Positions 11,436-19,500 of a stretch of DNA of 64,000 nt are shown here, piece by piece (within the stretch, counting starts at the first letter, position 1; each line of letters begins with the position of its first letter). The stretch comes from Candidatus Oscillochloris fontis (lineage in GTDB: Bacteria; Chloroflexota; Chloroflexia; Chloroflexales; Chloroflexaceae). A model generated the notes under the pieces. The model was not told the DNA's origin. It made no database searches and saw only the letters and a program-made list of their open reading frames with translations. The stretch spans positions 43,158 through 107,157 of the forward strand of contig NZ_RYFD01000009.1 of NCBI RefSeq assembly GCF_004138135.1, read 5' to 3'. Both the position numbers and the translations under genes were made by a program.

Positions 11436-11697
11436 ACTGATCGAGGGCGTATACCCCCATAGGCAGTCGGTTAAGCATCCTCTTGCGCCTCGGTTGTTGA
11501 CCGCTGAGGACGCCGAGGAGCGCAGAGGAAAAACCAGAGGTCGTACCCACAGGGAGCGCGAAACCCATCCCTCTGCGTACCTCTGTGTCCTCTGCGGTTG
11601 ATAGGTTTTACTCCCAAGGAGGCGGTGGGGATTCATCACAACGAAGCCCCTCTTTAACCGAACGCCTATGAGTATACCTCCCCGTTAAAGGACACGG
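11436..11697. mobile_element. MITE-like insertion splitting the terminal spacer
   Basis: About 230 bp flanked by imperfect inverted repeats of about 26 bp (11,449-11,475, starting GTATAC, and 11,652-11,677, ending GTATAC) separate the last contiguous repeat from an orphan repeat. The bases outside the inverted repeats (about 13 on the left and 20 on the right) add up to one normal spacer, so the element probably landed inside the last spacer. The interior contains an internally inverted ACCGC..AGGACGC..GAGG motif near 11,500-11,528 and 11,570-11,602 that recurs at 25,306-25,558. It encodes nothing recognisable. Confidence 0.7.
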
Positions 11698-11734
11698 GTG
11701 CTTAGATCCGCCCCGAAATGAAGGGGTTTGAAAC
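11698..11734 (+). CRISPR. Orphan terminal CRISPR repeat
   Basis: A full-length 37-nt repeat identical to the array consensus, separated from the array by the insertion at 11,436-11,697. It is most simply the original last repeat of the array. The sequence after it is not followed by another repeat. Confidence 0.95.
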
Positions 11735-12050
11735 GCCGGAAGGGGCGTCCCCATAGGCGGAGCACAGGCTTCCATCTGGTCACGATGCACCAACGACCGA
11801 CTGAGATCTGGGACTCCCCTGTGCGGATGTAGGGGCGCGTCGTGACGCGCCCACGGGATGCGCCGATACGGTGGGCAACCACGGGATAGGTTGGGGCACA
11901 CGGGCTGGGCGCGTCGCGACGCGCCCCTACCCGTATCCCTTTCCCCAGGCAACAATAACGAGCGCGAAATCTGCGTCATCTGCGGACACGCCACAACACC
12001 GCCCCGTTACGCATGGGATGATGACGCCCCGCACCATGAAAAACATCTAC
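11735..12050. repeat. Non-coding flank with REP palindromes
   Basis: No convincing gene is seen here. Two GC-rich palindromes of the form GGGCGCGTCGYGACGCGCCC sit near 11,832-11,852 and 11,907-11,929. The same palindrome occurs inside the coding sequence at 61,801-61,826. A further CCCCGTTACGCATGGG-type hairpin lies near 12,002. The open frames across this stretch follow the palindromes and have no ribosome-binding site or family resemblance. Confidence 0.6.
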
Positions 12051-12054
12051 GAGC

Positions 12055-12063
12055 ATGCTACAA
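12055..12063 (+). promoter_or_regulatory. Extended -10 promoter for the DUF433 gene
   Basis: TGC-TACAAT lies 52 bases before the start codon. The TGN preceding the hexamer marks an extended -10, and no good -35 is visible. The same TGCTACAAT motif precedes gatB on the other strand. Confidence 0.5.
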
Positions 12064-12114
12064 TAGTGGGCGAGGGAAGAGTGTGGAAGTGTCATCTATA
12101 TGATGGAGTAAACA

Positions 12115-12345
12115 ATGCATAAAAATTATCATGACCTAATCACAATCAACCCCAATGTGCGCAGCGGGAAGCCAACAATCCGTGGTCTGCGCTATACGGT
12201 CTATGATATCTTGTCCTATCTCGCGGCAGGAATGACAATCCCAGAGATCCTTGACGATTTTCCTGATCTCACCACAGATGATATTCGTGCGTGCTTGAGT
12301 TTTGCTGCTAACCGTGAAGCACAGGTTTTGGTGGTTCGTGTATGA
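12115..12345 (+). CDS. DUF433 antitoxin-like protein
   Basis: This 76-residue protein matches the DUF433 family: a short helix-turn-helix-like fold with the hallmark RSGKPTIRGLR near residues 19-29, followed by a winged-helix-like stretch (YDILSYLAAGMTIPEIL). DUF433 genes usually sit directly before a DUF5615 PIN-like gene and are proposed antitoxins. GGAG precedes the ATG by about 7 nt. The stop codon overlaps by ATGA with the start of a broken toxin-like frame, so the pair was probably once translationally coupled. With the toxin collapsed, this gene may be a solitary antitoxin. DNA binding is inferred from the family. Confidence 0.85.
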   Translation: MHKNYHDLITINPNVRSGKPTIRGLRYTVYDILSYLAAGMTIPEILDDFPDLTTDDIRACLSFAANREAQVLVVRV

Positions 12346-12472
12346 AGTTATTATTTGACCATCATCTGTCACGGTTGAGCAGGTAATCCGTACCTATGCT
12401 ATGGAGATTGAGCAATTCGTTACGCTCTCCTCAGATAGCCTGCTCGAAATCATCCCGCAACCAGAGAAGTAG
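12342..12472 (+). pseudogene. Collapsed DUF5615 PIN-like toxin remnant
   Basis: The frame starting with the ATGA overlap reads MKLLFDHHLS, the typical opening of DUF5615 PIN-like proteins, but hits a stop after 14 codons. In another frame the sequence continues VEQVIRTYAMEIEQF.. to a TAG at 12,470-12,472, which looks like the C-terminal helix of the same family. About 60-70 central codons are missing, consistent with one internal deletion. The identification of the C-terminal part is inference from position and character. Confidence 0.65.
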
Positions 12473-12560
12473 CCCGCCCCACCGCCACCCCGTGACACAG
12501 GGGATGATCCGTGGGCTGAGCCTGTCGAAGCCCGCCCCACCACCGCCCCGTGACGCAGGG
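12473..12560. repeat. Short palindromic repeats downstream of toxin remnant
   Basis: Two near-identical direct copies of a CCCGCCCCACC-..-CCCCGTGACRCAGGGG unit (hairpin CCCC/GGGG) flank GGGCTGAGCCTGTCGAAGCC (12,513 onward), a perfect-stem palindrome of a kind widely seen as an intergenic repeat in bacterial genomes. No gene is seen here. Confidence 0.6.
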
Positions 12561-12573
12561 GATGAGAGAACCA

Positions 12574-13641
12574 CTACACCACCTCGCGCACCACATCCAA
12601 CACATGCGCCACATCCTCAGCACTGACCCCATAGTGGGTCACGGCGCGCACCGTGCGCCCCCCCATGCCCCCCATCAATACCCCGCGCTGGCGTAGCCGC
12701 CCCAAGAACTCCTCGACCCGCAGATCGGTAACGTCCAACTCAAAGCGCACGAGGTTGGTCTGTACCCGCTCCAGATCAATACGCAGACCCGGCACCTTCG
12801 CAAGGCCCAGCGCCAACATCCGCGCATTGGCATGATCCTCCGCCAACCGATCCACCATCTGATCAAGGGCCACGATCCCCGCCGCCGCGATCACCCCGGC
12901 TTGGCGCATCCCACCACCTAACATCTTGCGCATCCGCCGCACCCGTGCGATAAAGCGTTCTGTCCCCAACACTAACGAGCCAACCGGAGCCGCTAACCCC
13001 TTCGAGAGACAGATCTGCACGCTATCCACATGGCGCGTGATCTCACGCACATGCACCCCCAATGCAATCGCCGCGTTGAAGATGCGCGCCCCATCCAGAT
13101 GCACCGGCAGCATGGCATCCTGGGCCAGCGCATGCACCTCGGCCAGATAGCTCAACGGCAACACCACACCCCCGCAGCGGTTGTGCGTATTCTCCAAGCA
13201 GATCAGACTCGCGGGTGCTTCATGCTGATCATCGCCCAAGCAGACCACGTCACGCAACTGATCAAGATCAAGCGTGCCATCCGTAGCAGTAGCGAGAGGA
13301 TGGTAGGCCATGCCCCCCAAGGCTGAAGCACCACCCGCCTCGTACCAGTAGATGTGGCACTGATCCCCCATAATCACCCGGTCGCCACGCCCACAGTGGG
13401 CCAGCAGTGTGCTCAGGTTGCCCATCGTGCCGCTCGGTACCAGCACCGCCGCCTCTTTGTCCAACAGCGCCGCCGCCATCTCCTCCAAGCGGTTGATGGT
13501 CGGGTCTTCACCATAGACATCGTCGCCCACTTCGGCACGCGCCATCGCCTCGCGCATGGCCGGGCTTGGCAGCGTCACCGTATCGCTCCGCAGGTCAATC
13601 GCGCCGTGGTGGCGGTGGACAATATGTAAACCCTCGTACAT
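12574..13641 (-). CDS. ltaE: Low-specificity L-threonine aldolase
   Basis: PLP enzyme that cleaves L-threonine or L-allo-threonine to glycine and acetaldehyde. The protein is 355 residues, normal for the family. Fold-type I landmarks are visible: IDLRSDTVTLP near residue 15, VPSGTMGN (68-75) at the cofactor phosphate site, HLDGAR (181-186), and SKGL with the Schiff-base Lys at 214. I chose the ATG at 13,641 because AGGGAGAG lies 8 nt upstream; an in-frame ATG 12 codons earlier has no comparable site. The ribosome-binding site overlaps the end of the upstream SH3-protein gene (5 bp gap), so the three leftward genes gatB, SH3 protein and ltaE look like one operon. Confidence 0.93.
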   Translation of the reverse strand: MYEGLHIVHRHHGAIDLRSDTVTLPSPAMREAMARAEVGDDVYGEDPTINRLEEMAAALLDKEAAVLVPSGTMGNLSTLLAHCGRGDRVIMGDQCHIYWYEAGGASALGGMAYHPLATATDGTLDLDQLRDVVCLGDDQHEAPASLICLENTHNRCGGVVLPLSYLAEVHALAQDAMLPVHLDGARIFNAAIALGVHVREITRHVDSVQICLSKGLAAPVGSLVLGTERFIARVRRMRKMLGGGMRQAGVIAAAGIVALDQMVDRLAEDHANARMLALGLAKVPGLRIDLERVQTNLVRFELDVTDLRVEEFLGRLRQRGVLMGGMGGRTVRAVTHYGVSAEDVAHVLDVVREVV

Positions 13642-13646
13642 GCTCG

Positions 13647-14798
13647 CTACTCTCCCTGAAGATAATCCCCGGCACACCAGCCCTCAATATTCGCCACCCG
13701 CACCTTCCACCAATTCAGGCCATCAGCAACAGTGGGGCCTTCAACCAACAGCACCTGCGTGCCAGGATCTATCGCCAACAAGACCGCGCTCTGATTGAGG
13801 CCGGGTTGAGCACGAATATTGAGCGGCTCTTGGATCGCCACCCGCGCATTCCGACCAAGTACCAACGTCCCCGGTTCAACCGGAGCCTCTGGGGTGGGCG
13901 AAACGATCACCACCGGCGAAACCGGGGGTGGAATAAGCGCCGGATCTGCGGTGGCCCCGGTCTCGATCCGCGAGGCCACCGTGGGCGTACTGAAGGCCGG
14001 AGCCATACTGGTCGGGATGGGCGTCGGCAGGCTGCGCACAGCGCGGATCTGCTGGAAACTGATTGCCACTGCCGCCACGATCAACGCCAGACTAACCACA
14101 ATCAGCACCGGTAAGACCCATGGCTGTTGTTGGAAGCTGCGCTGCCACCTATTCCCGCCCACCTGCCCCAGCCGGTCGTAGTCGGTCTGAGCACGCCGGG
14201 GTGGGCGGGCGACATAGCGCGCCAGTTCATCATCGGGGTAGGCGGTGCGCTCACGCGGCGGCGGGCGTACCATGCGGGTAGTTGTGCGCCCCGAGTCGGC
14301 ATCGTGGCGCGGTGGGATGGCCGGGACATCATCGTAGCGCCGCCGGGGTTGGGTCGGCGCTTCAGCCGGACGCGCCAGCGGGATGGTCGCCCCGGCATCT
14401 TCGGGGCCAACCACCAATACATCGAACAACGGCAACAAGCGGGCGATCAGGCGATGGTAAGCGTCGAGCGTCTCCGCCGCCAAGGTGATCTGTTCGCCAT
14501 GCGCCACCCGCGCCCGTAGGCGGTGCATCCGGCGAATAATGTTCGCCTCGGTCGGATCAAGCCGCGCCTGCGGGTCGGCGGCGAGAACCTCAACCAATTG
14601 CGGGAACGGCTCGGCAATAGCGGGCAAGCGGTGGCGCATCGCATACGAGCGCAAGGCATCCTCGATGCTGCCATGCAGGCTGAGCAACGCCAATTCGGGC
14701 GGGCCACGCCGCAAGCGCCCCAACGCCAGCGAATATTTGGCGCGCGCCGATTCGAGCAAATCAATCGGACTGGGTTGGGTCTCGTCGCTGCGTGTCAT
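13647..14798 (-). CDS. Membrane protein with C-terminal SH3b domain
   Basis: A 383-residue protein of unassigned function. Residues 1-130 are helical and resemble no catalytic family I can name. Residues 130-225 are low-complexity, rich in Pro and Arg. A single hydrophobic segment (about 232-255, LPVLIVVSLALIVAAVAI) is followed by a Pro/Thr-rich linker and a C-terminal bacterial SH3 domain (about 308-383, LNIRAQPG..EGPTVADGLNWWKVR..GWCAGDYL). This suggests a cytoplasmic helical part and an extracellular SH3b module that may bind cell-wall peptides. The start overlaps the gatB stop by ATGA, indicating translational coupling. The topology is a prediction. Confidence 0.8.
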   Translation of the reverse strand: MTRSDETQPSPIDLLESARAKYSLALGRLRRGPPELALLSLHGSIEDALRSYAMRHRLPAIAEPFPQLVEVLAADPQARLDPTEANIIRRMHRLRARVAHGEQITLAAETLDAYHRLIARLLPLFDVLVVGPEDAGATIPLARPAEAPTQPRRRYDDVPAIPPRHDADSGRTTTRMVRPPPRERTAYPDDELARYVARPPRRAQTDYDRLGQVGGNRWQRSFQQQPWVLPVLIVVSLALIVAAVAISFQQIRAVRSLPTPIPTSMAPAFSTPTVASRIETGATADPALIPPPVSPVVIVSPTPEAPVEPGTLVLGRNARVAIQEPLNIRAQPGLNQSAVLLAIDPGTQVLLVEGPTVADGLNWWKVRVANIEGWCAGDYLQGE

Positions 14799-16258
14799 TG
14801 GGCTGCCAATTCCTCCTCAAGCAGGCTGCGCACCACCTGGGCGTTGGCCTGACCCTTGGAGGCGCGCATCACCATCCCCAGCAAGAACTGAATGGCCGTG
14901 GCCTTCCCACCGCGATACTCGCCAATCGCCTTGGCCGCCTTAGGATCAGCCAGTGCCTCGCGCACCGCCACCCGCAACGCATCACTATCGCTGATCTGCG
15001 TCAGGCCGCGCTCGGTCACCAGTTGCACCGGATCAGCGCCACGGTCGAAACACTCCTCAAAGAGCTGCTTGGCCACGCCACGGGTAATTGCGCCCTTCAC
15101 CACCAACCCAATCAGGCCAGAGAGACTCGCCACTGGCATGCGGGTAGCCAGCGCTGTCGCCGGTTCACCGCGCTCCTTGAGCAAGCGGAAGCCCTCATTC
15201 AATACCCAATTCGCAACCTCTTTGGCACTACTCCCAGCCACCGCCGCCGCATCCACCGCCTGCTCGAAGTAGTCGGCCACCGGACGCTCCAGCGTCAACA
15301 GATCGGCATCCTGGAGGCTCAGCCCGTACTCGCTCTCGAAGCGCGCCCGCCGCGCATCGGGCAGTTCGGGCAGTTCCGCCTTACGCTCGGCGATCCAAGC
15401 AGCGCTCAGTTCAAGCGGCGGAATGTCGGGTTCGGGGAAGTAGCGATAATCGTGGGCAAACTCCTTCGAGCGTTGCCCCTCGGTGCGCCCTAGATCCTCG
15501 CGCCAGCCACGGGTCTCCTGCACCACGCTGCCCCCGGCATTCAGTGTCTCGATCTGGCGCTGGATCTCATAGGTAAGCGCCCGCTCCACAAAGCGGAACG
15601 AGTTGATATTCTTAATCTCGACCTTGGCCCCATACTCAACCTGACCTTCAGGACGCACACTCACATTCGCATCACAGCGCACCGCCCCCTCATCCAGATT
15701 GCCACTACTCGCCCCGATCCAGACCAGAATCTGGCGGATCTTCTCAAAGACCAAGCGCGCCTCTTCGGGCGTACTCACATCGGGACGGCTGACAATCTCC
15801 ATCAGTGGCGTACCACTACGGTTATAGTCAATCAGCGACGAATCATCATCGGCATGCACGAGCCGCCCGGTATCTTCCTCGATATGCAGGCGTTCAATCC
15901 CGATCCGGCGTGTCTCACCCGCCGCAGTCCGAATCTCAACCCAACCATCACTACAGATCGGCTCATCATACTGCGTAATCTGGAACCCCTTGGGCAGATC
16001 GGGGTAGAGGTACAACTTGCGGCTAAAGACCGAACGCTGGTTGACCCGGCAGTTGAGCGCCATCCCTGCGCACGCCGCCAACTCGACGGCGCGCTGGTTC
16101 AGGACCGGCAATGTTCCGGGCAACCCCAGGCTCACCGCCGAGACATAACTATTCGGCGGGGCACCGGCATAATCGGCGGGGCAGCCGTCAAACATCTTCG
16201 AGGCGGTCTTAATATGGGCGTGGATCTCCAAGCCGATAGTCACCAGATACGCAGTCAT
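14795..16258 (-). CDS. gatB: Asp/Glu-tRNA amidotransferase subunit B
   Basis: A 487-residue GatB, the subunit that binds the mischarged tRNA and activates it by phosphorylation before amidation by GatA within GatCAB. The N-terminus IGLEIHAHIKTASKMF is the family signature. LYLYPDLPKGFQITQYDEP and the DYNRSGTPLMEIVS block follow, and the C-terminal GatB/YqeY tail domain (about 340-487) contains GMVMRASKGQAN. Length is normal. gatA and gatC are not in the window. It heads a leftward operon with the SH3 protein (4-bp overlap) and ltaE. Confidence 0.96.
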   Translation of the reverse strand: MTAYLVTIGLEIHAHIKTASKMFDGCPADYAGAPPNSYVSAVSLGLPGTLPVLNQRAVELAACAGMALNCRVNQRSVFSRKLYLYPDLPKGFQITQYDEPICSDGWVEIRTAAGETRRIGIERLHIEEDTGRLVHADDDSSLIDYNRSGTPLMEIVSRPDVSTPEEARLVFEKIRQILVWIGASSGNLDEGAVRCDANVSVRPEGQVEYGAKVEIKNINSFRFVERALTYEIQRQIETLNAGGSVVQETRGWREDLGRTEGQRSKEFAHDYRYFPEPDIPPLELSAAWIAERKAELPELPDARRARFESEYGLSLQDADLLTLERPVADYFEQAVDAAAVAGSSAKEVANWVLNEGFRLLKERGEPATALATRMPVASLSGLIGLVVKGAITRGVAKQLFEECFDRGADPVQLVTERGLTQISDSDALRVAVREALADPKAAKAIGEYRGGKATAIQFLLGMVMRASKGQANAQVVRSLLEEELAAQ

Positions 16259-16308
16259 GCAGGCTCCCTATGGATACTGAAGGTTCAGATCAGTGCAATC
16301 GTGTCCAT

Positions 16309-16317
16309 ATTGTAGCA
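16309..16317 (-). promoter_or_regulatory. Extended -10 promoter for gatB operon
   Basis: Read leftward, TGC-TACAAT lies about 50 bases upstream of the gatB start. A TTGCCC further upstream has a short 15-bp spacing, so the extended -10 is probably the main element. Confidence 0.5.
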
Positions 16318-16564
16318 TAGGGTTAGGGCGGGCAAACGTGGGGTGGGGGCGGCTGGGCCGCCGCGATACGCCTAGCCCACGAATAACTTATTTTTTTATA
16401 AGGTTAGGAATCTACTATTCTCAACATGATTACCGTATAATAGGTGAGAAATGAAAAATAATATCACTGAAATCCAGTTAAAAAATGTCTATTTAAAATG
16501 TGATTTATTACACACATAATTAGCGTGTCGCATACTTATTCGCAAACGGAGAACGGATAACAGG
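16318..16564. promoter_or_regulatory. AT-rich intergenic region before the protease gene
   Basis: Between gatB and the protease gene, bases 16,335-16,380 hold a GGGGGCGGC-GGCCGCC palindrome fragment related to the window's repeat family. Bases about 16,381-16,555 are strikingly AT-rich compared with the surroundings. TATAAT at 16,436-16,441 is a plausible -10 leaving a 5' leader of about 120 nt. The ATG at 16,565 is preceded closely by ACAGG, with GGAG further out. Confidence 0.45.
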
Positions 16565-19500
16565 ATGAAGAGCATCAAACCCCTCCTCACGCTCCTAATC
16601 GTCATGTCGTTCCTATTCGGTTATCCAGATCGTAGAGTGCCCTCGATCCAAGCCCAAGAGGCTGCCCCGCCAGAAGTACCGCAGCGTATTTTTCAGGATG
16701 AGCTTATTGCCCCCCATCCGAGCTTAGGTCAATCCGTTGCTGCCCAGTTAGATGCCCAACAAGGGCCGGTCAATCCCAAGGATGTTGCGTTGACTTTTGT
16801 CAATACAACCACCATGGGCGAGTTAGCGAGTATTGAAGATCTCGGTTGGAAGGTCGTTTCGAGTGAACCACTCGATGCGTCACTCCATGTGGTGCGGCTT
16901 GGGCAAGTGAAAGGCGAGATACCAGTATTTAGTGCTGGATTGACTCTACAAGTCGAGGGAGATGAGGTACGTAGCATCAGTGGTACCTATCTCACATCCA
17001 TTGCGGCAGATAGTAAGCCAAGCCTCAGTGTCGAGGAGGCATACAAAATTGCGCAGGAGGCAGTACGCCTTGCCGCACAACGTGAAGTTCAGGCAGCAAC
17101 ACCAGAAGAGGATGCCGAATCCATCACAGCGGCAATTGAGGCCCAGTGGAACAAACCAACCCTCACCCAGAGCGAGTTGGTCTTTTTCAACCCGGATCTA
17201 TTTGCTTTAACCCCTGGCCCTACCGCACTAGCCTACCATCTGGTTCTCACCACCGCCGATGAGAGTAACAGCGCAATAGTGATCATTGATGCCGAAACGG
17301 GCAAGCCATGGATTACCTACTCGAACCACCAAGAAGGGCTTAATCGGGCCATCTATGATGGAAATAACACCACGAGTGGCTCCAGCCCCTGTTACCGTGA
17401 GTCTGGTGCAGTAGGCACACCAAGTAGTGATTGTGTCGCTGCCTTCGTCAATACAGGTGACACCTACAACTATTTCTTCAACACCCATGGACGGGATAGT
17501 TTTGATAATCGTGGCGCACAAATGGTCGCGATTGTGCGCTACGGCACCATGGCCAATGCATTTTGGAATGGATCATATACCGCATACGGCCCCGGATGGG
17601 CCAAGCGCGATATCATAGCCCATGAATGGACGCACGGAGTCACCCAATATACGGCCAACTTAGCCTATCTCAATCAGTCAGGTGCCATCAATGAAGCCAT
17701 GTCGGATATTTTTGCCGCCATGGTTGATCGTGACGATTGGCTGATCGGTGAAGATGCCAACGGCGGGCCGATCCGCAGTATGGCCAACCCGACACTATAC
17801 AACCAGCCGGATCGCGTCAGTAACTATGTCTGTACCACCCAAGACAACGGTGGGGTACATATCAATAGTGGTATTCCGAATAAACTCGCCTATTTAATGT
17901 CGGATGGTGGTACCTTCAATGGGCGCACCATCACTGCGATTGGGCGTAATGCAACTGAGCGCATCTTCTATCGAACGCTAGTCGGTGGTTTGAATCAGCA
18001 AGCCAGTTTCAATGATCTGTATAATGCGCTGCTCAGTGCGGCGGCGGCGCTGTATGGTACGGGATCAAGCCAGTACAACACAACCATGCTTGCCGCGCAG
18101 GCGGTTGAACTCAATCAAGCAATACCGTGTGGGGGAACAGTAACTGCCGATACGTTTGAGGTTGACAATAGTAGCAGTCAAGCTAAGACCATCCTGACCG
18201 ATGGTACGTCTCATGGGCCACATAACTTCCACCAGAATGGGGATCAGGATTGGCTACGCTTCAGCGCCATAGCCGGAACAACCTACCAGATTGAGACCTT
18301 CAATCTCGGTACAGCCGCTGATACCATGCTGACCCTGTATAGCAGTAATGCGACTACGGTGATTGCGATGAACGATGATATAGCATCGGGCAATCTTGCC
18401 TCGCGCATCACCTGGCAGTCAACAAGTAGTGGCACCTTCTATATACGTGTCAACAATTTTGGAAATCAAGGCGGCGCAAACCGCACCTATTCGGTACGCA
18501 TCATTGCAAATACGCCTCAGACACCTGCTGACGCCTACGAGACCGATAATACCCGCAGTACCGCAAAGCCGATCACTGTTGGTGGAGCCAGTCAAACACA
18601 CAACTTCCACATACGTGGTGATGAGGACTGGGTCTCCTTCAGTGCCTCAGCAGGCAATACCTATGTCATTGAGACGTTCAATCTTGGCTCAACCAGTGAT
18701 ACCGTTCTCGAACTCTACAACAATGCCGGTACACGCTTAGCCTACAATGATGACTCTTCCGGCAGCTTCGCATCACGGATCTCGTGGGTAACACCGAGCA
18801 GCGGAACCTATTATGCGCGGGTCTTTCACTATCGTAATGAAGCAGGGGTTAATACCACCTATTCGCTACGTGTGATCAATACTGGGGTTGTGGGTGATGC
18901 CTATGAAGCCGATAATAGCCAAGGCTCCGCTCGCCCCATTAGTGTAGGCGCTACGCCCCAGAGTCACACCTTCCATATACCCGGCGATCAAGATTGGGTC
19001 TATTTTGATGCGAGTGCCAATATGGCCTATGATATCAGAACACTCAATCTTGCGGCTTCCAACGATACAGTACTCGAACTGTATAGTAACCTCGGCACAC
19101 TCATCAGTACGAATGATGATTACAGTGAATTTGCCTCGCGAATAAGTATCAATATCTATAGTGCGCAACGCTTCTACATCAAGGTACGCCACTATAGTCC
19201 TACGGCTGGCAATCCAAGCCTCATTTATGATCTCCAAATCAGTGTGGTGCCAATCGTTGCCCCTGATTCCTACGAATCAGACAATACGACCAGCCAGGCA
19301 CTTGTCGTGGTACCAGGCACTTCTGAGGCACCCGTTGTCCAGAGTCGTAACTTCCATGCATCTGATGATACCGATTGGGTACGCTTCACTGCAATCGCCG
19401 GGAATCGCTATACCTTCGAGACTGCACTGCTAGATACTCGTGCTGATACCGTGCTCGATCTCTTTGTCGCGAATGCCACGGTTCCCTTGGTGAGCAATGA

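Noticed and set aside
11608..12122. Open frames of 80-130 codons between the array and the DUF433 gene
   Set aside because: They follow palindromic repeats, overlap on both strands, and have no family resemblance.
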